Shown: in pieces, positions 37,044-46,756 of the stretch
Numbering within the stretch: the first letter of the stretch is position 1
How the letters are laid out: each line of letters begins with the position of its first letter
DNA from: CAJXZP01 sp963974475
GTDB taxonomy: Bacteria; Bacteroidota; Bacteroidia; Flavobacteriales_G; Salibacteraceae
NCBI GenBank assembly: GCA_963974475.1
Contig: CAXBCR010000003.1
Location: 62,001-126,000, forward strand
DNA: 64,000 nt
Direction: 5' to 3'
Notes under the pieces: model-generated
Databases searched by the model: none
Told to the model about the DNA's origin: nothing
Seen by the model: the letters and a program-made list of their open reading frames with translations, nothing else
Made by a program: the position numbers and the translations under genes

Positions 37044-38828
37044 TTGAAAGTACTCAATTTAAATATTAAAAGGTTCCTGATTTGGCGTGCAAAAAACATG
37101 TCGGATAAGCACTTTGTTTATCTACTCAGTATTGTAGTAGGTCTGTTATCTGGACTTGTAGCGGTTTTGCTTAAAAAAGCGGTGCATATTGTTGAGTACC
37201 TATTGCGTACGGGTATAAGTCATGTACACGATTACCTATTTTTTATTTACCCAGCAGTAGGAATCTTTTTGGTCGTACTAATTGCAAAATTTGTGATTCG
37301 AGAAAAAGTAGGTCACGGAATCCCTATCATGTTATATTCCATATCTAAAGGCAATGGGAATATTGGGAAAAGAGATACATGGGCATCGGTTATTACAGCA
37401 TCTATTACGGTAGGATTTGGTGGTTCTGTAGGTCTGGAAGGGCCAACGGTAGCCACAGCGGGAGCCATTAGTTCTAACCTGGGACAGTTACTTAGATTAG
37501 ATTATAAGAAGAAAAAACTATTAATTGGCGCAGCTGCATCCGGAGCACTAGCCGCTATTTTCAATGCGCCTATCGCAGCCATTGTGTTTGCTTTAGAGGT
37601 AATTATGTTGGATCTTACCATTACATCGTTGATACCGTTATTACTTTCTTCAGCCACGGCAGCATTAGTATCTAGACTATTATTAAGCAACGATTATCTG
37701 TTTCACTTTAAGGTAATTGATGGGTTTAACGTAAATGATTTCTTCTTCTATATTATGTTGGGATTATTTACCGGAATACTATCTGTACATTTTACTAATA
37801 CATATTTTTTTACGGATAAATATCTGAAACAATTGACAAATTTTTATGTCAAAGCTTTGATAGGAGGAGTGGTGGTGGGTGCCATGATTTTTATTTTCCC
37901 ACAGTTATATGGTGAGGGTTATTCAACTATTAATGCGTTGATAGCAAATGATTTGGAGTCTGCTCTTTCTCCTTTTTCGTTATTTGATATTTCGGAGAAT
38001 GCGATGTTAGGGTTTCTATTATTAATGGCGCTTCCTGTATTGAAAGCATTTGCAGCATCGCTTACTCTGAATAGTGGTGGGGTTGGAGGAATTTTTGCTC
38101 CAACATTATTTATTGGAAGTTCAGGAGGGTTTGCTTTTGGACATATTCTTACTTACTTAGGTTTTGAAAATATTTCTAAAAGTAATTTCACTTTGGTGGG
38201 TATGGCGGGTGCTATGGCAGGGATTCTGCAAGCTCCATTAACGGCTATATTTTTAATAGCTGAAATCACTGGCGGGTATGCTTTATTCTTGCCTCTAATG
38301 ATAACAGCGGTTATTTCATTTTTGTTTGCCCGATACTTTACTCCATATAGTGTGTACACTAAGCAGTTAGGAGAGGGTGGTGATTTAATTACGCATCATA
38401 AAGATCGTGCGGTACTTACGTTGATGCGATTAAATAATGAAATTGAAAAGAATTTTTTAACCATAAATGCCTATGATAAATTAGGTGATTTAGTAAAAAT
38501 TGTGGCGCGCTCTTCTCGAAATCTATTTCCTGTAATAGATGAAAACAACACATTCTTAGGTGTGGTAAATCTCAATGATATTAGAGAGGTAATGTTTGAC
38601 CGTGAAAAGTATAATGAAGTGTATGTGCATGAATTAATGACTTCCGCTCCTGAATACATTTATTTTACGGATACCATGGAGGCAGTAATGGCTAAATTTG
38701 ATCATAGTGGAGCGTGGAATTTGCCCGTTGTAAGTGATGATAGTAAGTATATCGGGTTTGTTTCTAAGTCTAAATTGTTCTCAGCATATCGTAAACTGCT
38801 GCGAGATTTTTACGAAGAAGGAGATTAG
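37044..38828 (+). CDS. ClC family chloride channel/transporter with CBS domains
   Basis: Membrane protein of 594 aa. Selectivity motifs are GHGIPIML, GLEGPTVATAG (gating Glu present) and NSGGVGGIFAPTL. Two CBS domains occupy about 450-590. The frame opens with TTG at 37044; NIKRFLIWRAKNMSDK resembles the N-terminus of homologues, so I keep it, but the ATG at 37098 is an alternative. The gating Glu permits an H+/Cl- exchanger; channel or exchanger cannot be settled here. Confidence 0.9.
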   Translation: MKVLNLNIKRFLIWRAKNMSDKHFVYLLSIVVGLLSGLVAVLLKKAVHIVEYLLRTGISHVHDYLFFIYPAVGIFLVVLIAKFVIREKVGHGIPIMLYSISKGNGNIGKRDTWASVITASITVGFGGSVGLEGPTVATAGAISSNLGQLLRLDYKKKKLLIGAAASGALAAIFNAPIAAIVFALEVIMLDLTITSLIPLLLSSATAALVSRLLLSNDYLFHFKVIDGFNVNDFFFYIMLGLFTGILSVHFTNTYFFTDKYLKQLTNFYVKALIGGVVVGAMIFIFPQLYGEGYSTINALIANDLESALSPFSLFDISENAMLGFLLLMALPVLKAFAASLTLNSGGVGGIFAPTLFIGSSGGFAFGHILTYLGFENISKSNFTLVGMAGAMAGILQAPLTAIFLIAEITGGYALFLPLMITAVISFLFARYFTPYSVYTKQLGEGGDLITHHKDRAVLTLMRLNNEIEKNFLTINAYDKLGDLVKIVARSSRNLFPVIDENNTFLGVVNLNDIREVMFDREKYNEVYVHELMTSAPEYIYFTDTMEAVMAKFDHSGAWNLPVVSDDSKYIGFVSKSKLFSAYRKLLRDFYEEGD

Positions 38829-38837
38829 TCAAGTTAG

Positions 38838-40550
38838 CTAAAACTTAAAGTCAATTTGGCGAACTACATAGCTTGGAATAGGAATTCCGTTAAAGGTAGC
38901 AGAGTTAAGCGGTGGTAGTGATTTTATGATGTCCGTAGCCGATTCATCGAGTCCCAATCCTAATGATTTTAATACTACTACATCACTAATTAAACCCAAT
39001 TCGTCCACTTTGTAGCGTAATAGCACAGAGCCATTCACGTGTTGTTTTAGGGCTTCTTTAGGAATGATTAGATTATTCGCAATATAGATTTTTTCCATTG
39101 CAGCCCCTCCTTCCATTTCTGCCGGAATTAATTCAGGCCAATAGCCATAGGCTGTTTCTCTTTGAATGGCAAAAATATGCTCCTGTTGGTCGGCAAAGTC
39201 TAGATTCATTTTGGTAATTTCCATACCCGGTAAATCAGGATAAAACCATAGTAATTTTTGATTGGCATTTACCTCCTCATTTTTAACGGTTACCCAGTCT
39301 TTTTGTGGAGATTTATACCAATTGGTATCTAGGAACGAATCTGAATAAAAAGTCTCTTCCGTATTCACCGCACCAAATGAATCGTAATAAGTAAATTTAC
39401 CTCCTTTATTCCCGTTGATGTAGTTAAACTCTTGCATTAATTTATTGCTCTGAAACATTTTTGATTTTCCATTTAAAAAACCATAATTATACGAGGTTTG
39501 AAAAAGCAATTCTCCGTAGTTGTCAAAAACTTCCCAAATGCCATGTCGGTAGCCATTTTTATACGTGCCTTTTTCTATTTCCTTGGGCGCAGCAGATAGG
39601 CTTTTTTTCGAGAAAACGTCATGTGGATTGGTCTCTGCAAAATCTAGGGTAAAAATTAGTTTGTGAAATTTTGAATAGATTTCCCATTTTCCAGCGGGTA
39701 TATTATTTTGAAACAGGCCGGTTCCGCCATTTTTTCCGCCCATATCAAATATGTGAATAGAATCATTTTTAAGTCCGTTTACATAATTGGTTTGAGAATA
39801 GATACTCCCATTCGAATAATAGCGATTTAAAATCCCGTTACCATCCCTAAAAAGGTCGTTTTTTCTGGGCAATCCTCCTGAAGAACGCGATTCAATAACC
39901 GTGGTGAGTTTCCCTTCTCGGTAATAAAAATGTTCCCAAACTAGTCCGTTTTGGTGGTACAAATAGTAATCTCCGTGACGTTTATTATTCCATTGTTTCT
40001 CGTAGTGAAATAGGTTGTAGTTTCGGTAATAGTACGAAAGGGTTTTAGTTTCTAATTTGTTTTGATAGCTATATTCATGGTTGAGTGCAATAATCTCATC
40101 ATTATAGTATTGAATACATTGGGTAGGGTTGCCGGTAGGCGTATATATAATATCGATGGCTTTCGCATGGTTATAATAAAAGCCTTGCCAATGCCCAATT
40201 GGAACACCATGATTGTATTGAAATTTGGCTTGAACGTCACCTTTAATTCCCCATAAAGTCCACTTACCATGCGGAACACCATTTACATACCGTGCTTTTA
40301 GTTTTTGTTGGCCATTGGGGTAGTACAAGGTCCAATACCCATCCATTTTTCCATCCTTGGTATTCCCTTTTACTTGTGTTTTGTTTTTGTAAATAACCAG
40401 GTAGCGCCCATTAGGAATACTATCTTGGTTGGCCGTTACATCGCTCAAAATTTTTAAATCCTCATTTACATCTAGCTGAATTTGAACCACCTGTTGGCCA
40501 TAGCTACAAAAAGCAAAAAATGTAAATGCTATGAGGGCGAAAAATCTCAT
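38838..40550 (-). CDS. MORN-repeat (YwqK-like) protein with TonB-type C-terminal domain
   Basis: Protein of 570 aa with a signal peptide (cleavage near CSYGQ). It carries at least eight MORN-like repeats, for example DGYWTLYYPNGQQKLKARY and NGVPHGKWTLWG, spread over about 45-400. The C-terminal 80 residues match TonB_C: GSVLLRYKVDELGLISDVVV and a terminal VVRQIDFKF. There is no inner-membrane anchor as in true TonB, so it is probably periplasmic or outer-membrane associated. Its ATG overlaps the antiporter stop by 4 bases. Confidence 0.8.
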   Translation of the reverse strand: MRFFALIAFTFFAFCSYGQQVVQIQLDVNEDLKILSDVTANQDSIPNGRYLVIYKNKTQVKGNTKDGKMDGYWTLYYPNGQQKLKARYVNGVPHGKWTLWGIKGDVQAKFQYNHGVPIGHWQGFYYNHAKAIDIIYTPTGNPTQCIQYYNDEIIALNHEYSYQNKLETKTLSYYYRNYNLFHYEKQWNNKRHGDYYLYHQNGLVWEHFYYREGKLTTVIESRSSGGLPRKNDLFRDGNGILNRYYSNGSIYSQTNYVNGLKNDSIHIFDMGGKNGGTGLFQNNIPAGKWEIYSKFHKLIFTLDFAETNPHDVFSKKSLSAAPKEIEKGTYKNGYRHGIWEVFDNYGELLFQTSYNYGFLNGKSKMFQSNKLMQEFNYINGNKGGKFTYYDSFGAVNTEETFYSDSFLDTNWYKSPQKDWVTVKNEEVNANQKLLWFYPDLPGMEITKMNLDFADQQEHIFAIQRETAYGYWPELIPAEMEGGAAMEKIYIANNLIIPKEALKQHVNGSVLLRYKVDELGLISDVVVLKSLGLGLDESATDIIKSLPPLNSATFNGIPIPSYVVRQIDFKF

Positions 40551-41857
40551 TTATCTAGTTTGGTTTTATCTTGGTCTAATCCTAATTCGGTGGCCACTAA
40601 ATCACTTATTGCATTGTCCTCAAAGTGTGGCTCTGGATCAAACAGCCCGGGGTCTTCTTCCTCATCGTTGTTTGATTTGTTTTTTATTAATGACCAAGTC
40701 ATGAGTAAGCTTGTAGCTAGAATGATGTAGAGTAGTATTCCGTTTTCGAAATTGGGGATGTCAAACTGTTGAGGTATGGCAAAAAACAATAAAACGGTGA
40801 TTAATCCTCTAGGAGCAATAAAAACCTGCGGATGAATATCTTTACCCACGGTGATTCTTAAAAACAACCATCGTAATCCAAAAGTGATTATTAAAATTGC
40901 AGCACTCTGAATAAATACCATGAGACTTACCAGTTCGGCTAAGACAATGGTTGAACCAAATATCACAAAGAAAAAAGTGCGTACGATAAAAGCAGATTCT
41001 ATGGTGATTAGTCTGAAATCAGTCAGAATTTTATCAATTTCGGTGCTGTCTATCAGTGGTTTAAGTGGACCTTTGAAAAATAGCTTCGAATTATTGAGGA
41101 TTAGTCCAAAAACCAGAATAATAAGTAGGGAGGAAAGGTGATATAGTTTCCCAATAGCATAAAGTAAAATTAGTACACTGATTAGCAAGAATAGTTTTAC
41201 ATTGGATTTCAATTTCTGAAATACAAGAATTAGAATGTAACTAGCGATGACTGAAATACCTACCGTTAAGCCAACATTGGTACCTAAAGCCACCCAAAAA
41301 GAGGAGGTAGATTCGGGCTCGAATTGTTGAATCATTAAATAAAAGAATGTAATTCCTAAAATGTCGGAAAAGGTGCTTTCATAAATCATGAATTCCTTTT
41401 TGTATTCGGTAAGACTATGTACGGACGGCAACACAATGGCGCTACTTAAAATTGACATAGGGATGGCGTATAATAAGGAGCGTTGAAATCCTGCGTCTAA
41501 AAACAAGTGCAAAACACCCGCAATAGCAAAGGAGGTGGCAACTAGGCCCAATAACCCAACCAAAAAAGAACGCCATAAAATGGGCCATTTTTCTTTTTCT
41601 AATTTGAGATCAAGTGCGGCTTCCAATACAATCATAATAAGCCCTACTATGCCAAGTAACTCAAGCAATGGCATTAAATCTTTATTTAGAAACTGTAGGC
41701 TTTGATTAAAAAGGGTGATGATTACACCCAACACGATTAGAAGTAATACAGAAGGAACATTTGTTCGTTTGGAAATGATGTTAAAAATATAGGAGAGTAT
41801 CACAATGATAGAAACTCCTATTAGCAAATGATATGGTGATAATCCGTTCACGGGCAC
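40547..41857 (-). CDS. Cation:proton antiporter (CPA family)
   Basis: Protein of 436 aa with about 12 hydrophobic helices (YHLLIGVSIIVILSYIF at the start) and a Pro/Gly-rich APRGLITVLLFFAIP late in the fold, as in NhaP-type exchangers. There is no C-terminal TrkA domain; the tail is short and acidic. The start is GTG at 41857. It overlaps the MORN/TonB gene by ATGA. Ion specificity cannot be read from sequence alone. Confidence 0.85.
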   Translation of the reverse strand: MPVNGLSPYHLLIGVSIIVILSYIFNIISKRTNVPSVLLLIVLGVIITLFNQSLQFLNKDLMPLLELLGIVGLIMIVLEAALDLKLEKEKWPILWRSFLVGLLGLVATSFAIAGVLHLFLDAGFQRSLLYAIPMSILSSAIVLPSVHSLTEYKKEFMIYESTFSDILGITFFYLMIQQFEPESTSSFWVALGTNVGLTVGISVIASYILILVFQKLKSNVKLFLLISVLILLYAIGKLYHLSSLLIILVFGLILNNSKLFFKGPLKPLIDSTEIDKILTDFRLITIESAFIVRTFFFVIFGSTIVLAELVSLMVFIQSAAILIITFGLRWLFLRITVGKDIHPQVFIAPRGLITVLLFFAIPQQFDIPNFENGILLYIILATSLLMTWSLIKNKSNNDEEEDPGLFDPEPHFEDNAISDLVATELGLDQDKTKLDK

Positions 41858-41910
41858 AAGATATGGAAATAATAGGTAATTCTACTGGAAAATAAAATGA
41901 GGGAGTTTTG

Positions 41911-42732
41911 TTATTTACCTTTTGAAAACTGAGACATAATGCTAGTACCGATTTGGTAAAAACTGGTTCCGATCAGGTAATCTAGTTTATCATCAAACGA
42001 AGATGAGTTTCTGGTTACTAGTCCACTATGTAGTTCTTTTCCATCCACATCTACAATGGTGTAATGTACTTTTATTATTCGAGGATAGTTGTCACCTTGA
42101 ATGGCCACTTGGTTTACATCCATAGGAATAGCCATTTCATACTGATTAATAAATACAAAAGTGCTGGCATGATATCGTTTATTTAGTAGGTATAAGAAAT
42201 CGCTATTTAGCACCTTGATGTTGGTATATAATGGTTTTGTTTCTGGGTTGCTTACAATTTGTCCCCCTTCCATATATGTTCCTTTTCGTGGTTCTGGTTG
42301 AGGCTCTTTGGTATTAAATTTCTTTTTCCATTTGTTTAGTGTCGACTCCTTTTTCTTAGGTTCGGGCACGGGCTTAAATGTGTAATCAATGGACTCATAT
42401 ACAAAATCCATGTCTTCTGGATAGCCAGTTTTGCTTTCTAAAATAACACCCGATGGAACACTATCGTTAAAAGCAGCGGCAATTTCCGATGCTAAAGAAG
42501 ATAAAATAGTATCGCGTAGTTGTTCAAATTTAATGGTGTTAGCATCCATCATTTTTTTATCAAAGTAGGAGCTATACATTTTAAAACTAGCCGGAATTAT
42601 CATCACATCCACGTTCATGGAATCGATGGCTAGATGTGCTTTATGACTTTTTGTATTATAACTATCCTCCTGTGCAATAGTTGCAACGGAAGTTGCAAAA
42701 ATGGCTATACTTAATAAAATTAGTTTTTTCAT
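41911..42732 (-). CDS. Hypothetical secreted protein
   Basis: Protein of 273 aa with a signal peptide (MKKLILLSIAIFATSVATIAQ). The frame extends upstream, but ATG at 42732 forms an ATGA overlap with rseP and gives a proper signal peptide. The middle carries a Lys/Pro-rich stretch (KKKESTLNKWKKKF). The family is not recognised; a distant relation to lipoprotein-assembly proteins such as DUF799 is possible but not supported. Co-transcribed with rseP. Confidence 0.7.
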   Translation of the reverse strand: MKKLILLSIAIFATSVATIAQEDSYNTKSHKAHLAIDSMNVDVMIIPASFKMYSSYFDKKMMDANTIKFEQLRDTILSSLASEIAAAFNDSVPSGVILESKTGYPEDMDFVYESIDYTFKPVPEPKKKESTLNKWKKKFNTKEPQPEPRKGTYMEGGQIVSNPETKPLYTNIKVLNSDFLYLLNKRYHASTFVFINQYEMAIPMDVNQVAIQGDNYPRIIKVHYTIVDVDGKELHSGLVTRNSSSFDDKLDYLIGTSFYQIGTSIMSQFSKGK

Positions 42733-44078
42733 TCTCCTCCCAATAATTTTGAAATACCACTCCACAAATCATTCCCATTTGCAAATAGCATTAGTCCAAC
42801 CAACAGAATTATACCCGTCATTTGTGCATATTCCATGAATTTTTCGCCCGGTTCTTTACCGGTAATCATTTCATAGATTAAGAACATCACATGTCCGCCA
42901 TCTAGCGCGGGGATAGGCAAAATATTCATAAATGCTAAAACCATGGATAAAAATGCGGTCAACCCCCAGAATCGTTGCCAGTTCCAAGTGGAAGGAAAGA
43001 GGTTTCCAATGGTTCCAAAACCACCAATTTGAGAAGCTCCTTCTTTTGTGAAAACGAGTTTCATTTGACGCACATAATTCACCAAGGTGTTTTCGGCCTC
43101 TTGATAACCTGCAGGTATAGACCCAAAGAAAGTGTATGTTTTGGTATTGAATTTAAAATAATCAAGCGGGCTTTTGTTACCTACACCTATTTTTCCGTTT
43201 TCTGACACTAAAACCGGAAGGGTAATTAATTCTTCATTTCGTAATACGCTAATTTCAACGGTTTCTCCTTTATTATCACCAACGGCTTTTACAAAATCGT
43301 TGAAGTATTTAGCTGGTTGACCATTGACCTCTTGAAATTCATCTCCTTTTTTTATGCCTGCTATTAGGGCATTAGAACCTTCTAAAATGGTGTCGGCAAT
43401 AAAGGGAACACGTTCAGCAAAGGGCGTTCTTTCTTTCCGTGTAAGCACTTCGGATTTAAAATCTGCTGGTAGATTTACATGCACATTCTCTCCATTTCTA
43501 TTAATATCTACCGTTTTGATATTGTCATCCAACATCATTTCAAGGAAGATGTCATGGTAGGTCATTTCATCGGAAATGGTAATTCCATCTATTGAAACAA
43601 TTTGATCCCCGTTTTGAAACCCAATTTCCGTCATATAAGGACTTACTTCTACTCCATATACCGCTTCGTTGGCTGGTAAATAGGCTTTGCCCCAGGTGAA
43701 TAGAATCATGGAGTAAATTAGAATTCCTAGTAATACATTGACCACTACACCACCCACCATGATAATGAGTCGTTGCCATGCGGGTTTTGTTCTAAATTCC
43801 CAAGGTTGAGGTTCTTGCGCTAGTTGTTCGGTGTCCATTGACTCATCAATCATTCCTGAGAGTTTCACGTACCCACCTAAAGGAACCCATCCAATACCAT
43901 ATTCGGTATCCCCTTTTTTAAATTTAAAAAGAGAAATCCATGGATCAAAGAATAAGTAGAATTTTTCTACGCGTACTCCAAAAAGTTTTGCGGGTAGAAA
44001 ATGACCAAACTCGTGTAAAATAACTAAGATTGATAGACTCATTATTAATCCGAGAGCCTTGATAAGAAAATCTTCCAT
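42729..44078 (-). CDS. rseP: RIP metalloprotease RseP
   Basis: Site-2 intramembrane zinc protease of 449 aa. HEFGH is at residues 22-26, the second catalytic motif NILPIPALDGGH is near 395, and a PDZ region is at about 125-310. Acts in regulated intramembrane proteolysis of anti-sigma factors or removal of signal peptides, by family. -7 box at 44102-44109. Confidence 0.96.
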   Translation of the reverse strand: MEDFLIKALGLIMSLSILVILHEFGHFLPAKLFGVRVEKFYLFFDPWISLFKFKKGDTEYGIGWVPLGGYVKLSGMIDESMDTEQLAQEPQPWEFRTKPAWQRLIIMVGGVVVNVLLGILIYSMILFTWGKAYLPANEAVYGVEVSPYMTEIGFQNGDQIVSIDGITISDEMTYHDIFLEMMLDDNIKTVDINRNGENVHVNLPADFKSEVLTRKERTPFAERVPFIADTILEGSNALIAGIKKGDEFQEVNGQPAKYFNDFVKAVGDNKGETVEISVLRNEELITLPVLVSENGKIGVGNKSPLDYFKFNTKTYTFFGSIPAGYQEAENTLVNYVRQMKLVFTKEGASQIGGFGTIGNLFPSTWNWQRFWGLTAFLSMVLAFMNILPIPALDGGHVMFLIYEMITGKEPGEKFMEYAQMTGIILLVGLMLFANGNDLWSGISKLLGGE

Positions 44079-44101
44079 TTAATTGACTAAAAATTAAGCT
44101 G

Positions 44102-44109
44102 CAAATGTA
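44102..44109 (-). promoter_or_regulatory. -7 promoter box for rseP
   Basis: The minus strand reads TACATTTG (TAnnTTTG), 23 bases upstream of the rseP ATG. Confidence 0.5.
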
Positions 44110-44234
44110 CTATTTTGAATCCGTAGCAGCGTAGTCACATCAAGTAGGTTTAAGACTTTTTTAGGATTGTTCAAACCGTTGGTTCAGATAAAGATGAAGT
44201 AAAATTAGGTGTAAATAACTGGTATTAAATTTTG

Positions 44235-44306
44235 TAGCCTCGCCAGGAATCGAACCTGGATCCTAGGTACCGGAAACCTATATACTATCCATTGTACTAC
44301 GAAGCC
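44235..44306 (-). tRNA. tRNA-Arg (anticodon CCG)
   Basis: The minus strand folds as a cloverleaf: acceptor GGCTTCG with CGAGGCT (a G-U at the end), T8-A9, D stem GTAC/GTAT, anticodon stem TAGGT/ACCTA around loop TTCCGGT (anticodon CCG), and T arm CCAGG-TTCGATT-CCTGG. CCA is not encoded. Confidence 0.92.
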
Positions 44307-44643
44307 TATTTTCACCCAAAGGATGTGGCGCGAAAGTAGTGAAGTGATTTAATTTGAGGGTGAACAATGCCTAGAATTCTTTTAAAGAGCGTGAAAAGAT
44401 AGGGGTATTTTGGTTTGGCATGCTATCCAATACCTAAGTAATTTAATATTTGAGCGTAATTACGAATGGTAATAAAGCATTGCGAAGTGGCTAAACTGGA
44501 CTATAAATCTGTAATTTTGGGAGTGTTTTTTTAGCACCTTTTTTGGCGTGTTTATATCGTTGGTATGTAGTTTAAAATCATCTTAAGCCAATTTTAAGCG
44601 GTCAGAAAACAATAGGTAATTTGGTAATACTCATATTTGTAGG
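44307..44643. promoter_or_regulatory. Intergenic region upstream of the two-component system
   Basis: No gene or RNA is evident. Its right end holds three TTAA half-sites listed separately. A TAATTTTG at 44512-44519 resembles a -7 box but lacks a well-placed -33 element. Confidence 0.3.
44572..44599 (+). promoter_or_regulatory. Candidate response-regulator operator: three TTAA half-sites with 11-bp spacing
   Basis: TTAAAA (44572), TTAAGC (44583) and TTAAGC (44594) are each exactly 11 bp apart, upstream of the response-regulator ATG at 44644. Direct repeats on an 11-bp pitch are the usual target of OmpR/PhoB-type regulators. A second pair lies before the pump gene at 46676-46692. Confidence 0.5.
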
Positions 44644-45312
44644 ATGAAAATATTAATAGTGGAAGATGAAGAAGGAATTTCTTCTTTTTTACAAGAGGGT
44701 TTAACAGAAGAGTCGTTTGAAGTGGATGTTGCCATTGACGGTAAAACAGGACTAAAACTTGCGCTTTCGGGAGGGTATGATTTGATTCTATTAGACTGGA
44801 TGTTGCCGGGTGTGAGCGGAGTAGAAATCTGTAAGCAATACCGAAAAAGCAAGGGAGAAGCACCCATTATATTTCTTACGGCTAAGGATACTCTAGATGA
44901 AACATTGACCGGACTGAAAGCGGGGGCGAATGACTTTATTAAAAAGCCATTTCATTTCGAAGAATTATTGGAGCGAATTAGAGTTCAATTGCGCTCTAAA
45001 ATGGGGATTTCCTCTGAGTTAACGCTGGGAGAAATTACCTTAAATACCGAAACCTACCAAGTTCATAAAGGTAAACTAGAAATTAGCCTTACTCACAAGG
45101 AGTTTTCATTGCTTGAGTTTTTAATCCGTCATAAGGGTAAAGTATGTAAACGAAAAGAAATTATTGAGCGTGTTTGGGACATTCATTTTGACTATAACAC
45201 TGGGGTTATTGATGTGTATATCAATGCGCTTCGAAAAAAATTATTGCTTAGCAACACAGAAAACTACATTCAAACGGTAAGGGGAGTGGGCTATATAGCA
45301 AAAGAAATATGA
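44644..45312 (+). CDS. OmpR-family response regulator
   Basis: DNA-binding regulator of 222 aa. The receiver domain (1-115) has acidic EDEE near residues 7-10, phospho-acceptor Asp51 in LLDWMLPG and Lys in FIKKPFHFEE. The winged-helix domain (about 128-222) ends RGVGYIAKEI. It overlaps the kinase gene by 4 bases and precedes a metal RND pump, so it is a CusR/CzcR-type metal regulator by context. Confidence 0.93.
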   Translation: MKILIVEDEEGISSFLQEGLTEESFEVDVAIDGKTGLKLALSGGYDLILLDWMLPGVSGVEICKQYRKSKGEAPIIFLTAKDTLDETLTGLKAGANDFIKKPFHFEELLERIRVQLRSKMGISSELTLGEITLNTETYQVHKGKLEISLTHKEFSLLEFLIRHKGKVCKRKEIIERVWDIHFDYNTGVIDVYINALRKKLLLSNTENYIQTVRGVGYIAKEI

Positions 45313-46679
45313 GTGTAAGTTTTAAAAATAGAATTGCGTTTCATTACATGGTAGCTACGGCTATTGTGATGGCGATGGCATTTGGAATCATTTATTTGGT
45401 AGTGGAGCAAACGGTGATCCGTAATTTAGACTCTGATTTATCGTTTGAAGCCAATAAACATACGGGTGAAATTAAGGTGAATGGAGATAGCATTCACTTT
45501 AAAAATAAGGCTGAATGGGAGGAAATTGAACATACAGAAATTCAGGTTAATCCGGTTTTTGTACAGTTATTTAACAAATGGGGGCAGCTTATGGACAAGT
45601 CTCCCAATTTGAAGGATAATTACCTGGAATTTCACCAGCTAAAATTTGGTGAGCACGTAGATGCTAAGCTAAATAACAGAGCTATACGGCAGGCGCAAAT
45701 TCCCATTTTAGAGGAAGGCGAAATCGTTGGGTATATTTTGGCGGCTATGTCATCTGAATCCGCGTTTTCGGTACTATTAAAGCTTAAAAATGTTCTTATT
45801 GTATCTTATTTGGTTTTGTTAGTGGGATTGTATTTTGTTTCCCGTTTTTTAGCAGGAAGAGGAATACTTCCGGTAACTGATGTAACTCGTACCATTACAC
45901 GAATTACCAAAAACAATTTAAAAGAACGAGTAGATTTACCCGCTAATGAAGATGAAATTTACGAATTATCATCGGGCTTTAATGCCTTATTGGAACGGAT
46001 AGAAAATGCACTGGAGCGTGAAAAACAATTTACCTCAGATGCTTCCCACGAATTAAGAACTCCCTTAGCAGCAATGCGAGGCACCTTAGAAGTTTTGGTG
46101 CGTAAGCCTAGAACGCAAGAACAATATGAGGAAAAAGTGGCTTTTAGTTTAAAGGAAATAGATAAAATGACTAATACGTTAGAACAACTATTGTTATTAG
46201 CTCGTTTGGATACCAATGCATCGCTCAAAGACCATGAATTAATTTCATTGCCGACACTGGTAGATGAGTCGTTGATGCGTTATAGAAATCAAATTGAAAG
46301 TAAAAATCTTTCCGTTGATTTTAAATTTAAGCCCAAAAAGAAATTGGGAGTCCCGCATTACTATAGCGATCTAATTATAGATAACGTGTTGAGCAATGCC
46401 ATAAAGTATTCAAAAGAAGGGGGTAATTTAAAAATTTTGATAGATGCCATGGGAAATGAAGTGATTTGCGTGGTTACAGATGAAGGTATTGGTATCAAAG
46501 AATCGGATTTGACCAGAGTTTTTGAGAGTTTTTATCGTTCGGACGCCTTAGAACATAAACAAATAAAGGGGAATGGACTAGGCATGTCTATTGTAAAAAA
46601 GTGTGCAGACGCGATTCATGCCACCTTGAAAGTAGAAAGTGAATTGGGTAAGGGCACAAAAATTACCATCATATTTTAA
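45309..46679 (+). CDS. HAMP-domain sensor histidine kinase
   Basis: Membrane kinase of 456 aa: first helix about 13-33, periplasmic sensor about 35-150, second helix about 155-178, HAMP about 180-235. The HisKA H-box SDASHELRTPLAA has His247. The ATPase domain shows NAIKYS, DEGIGI and GNGLGMSIVKK. The periplasmic part is not of recognisable metal-binding type (no His/Cys cluster). Paired with the preceding regulator. Confidence 0.93.
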   Translation: MSVSFKNRIAFHYMVATAIVMAMAFGIIYLVVEQTVIRNLDSDLSFEANKHTGEIKVNGDSIHFKNKAEWEEIEHTEIQVNPVFVQLFNKWGQLMDKSPNLKDNYLEFHQLKFGEHVDAKLNNRAIRQAQIPILEEGEIVGYILAAMSSESAFSVLLKLKNVLIVSYLVLLVGLYFVSRFLAGRGILPVTDVTRTITRITKNNLKERVDLPANEDEIYELSSGFNALLERIENALEREKQFTSDASHELRTPLAAMRGTLEVLVRKPRTQEQYEEKVAFSLKEIDKMTNTLEQLLLLARLDTNASLKDHELISLPTLVDESLMRYRNQIESKNLSVDFKFKPKKKLGVPHYYSDLIIDNVLSNAIKYSKEGGNLKILIDAMGNEVICVVTDEGIGIKESDLTRVFESFYRSDALEHKQIKGNGLGMSIVKKCADAIHATLKVESELGKGTKITIIF

Positions 46680-46692
46680 AGAAATATTAAGA
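46676..46692 (+). promoter_or_regulatory. Candidate operator before the RND pump gene
   Basis: TTAAAG at 46676 and TTAAGA at 46687 are 11 bp apart, as in the array at 44572-44599. They span the kinase stop codon and lie about 65 bases upstream of the pump ATG. Confidence 0.4.
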
Positions 46693-46756
46693 TAATAAAT
46701 AGGTATCCCAATTGACTCTCAAGGTATTTTTGGCGCATCCAAAACAATAGGTTTCC

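Noticed and set aside
44512..44519. TAATTTTG as promoter of the two-component system
   Set aside because: It is 125 bases from the ATG and lacks a suitable -33 element; kept only as a note.
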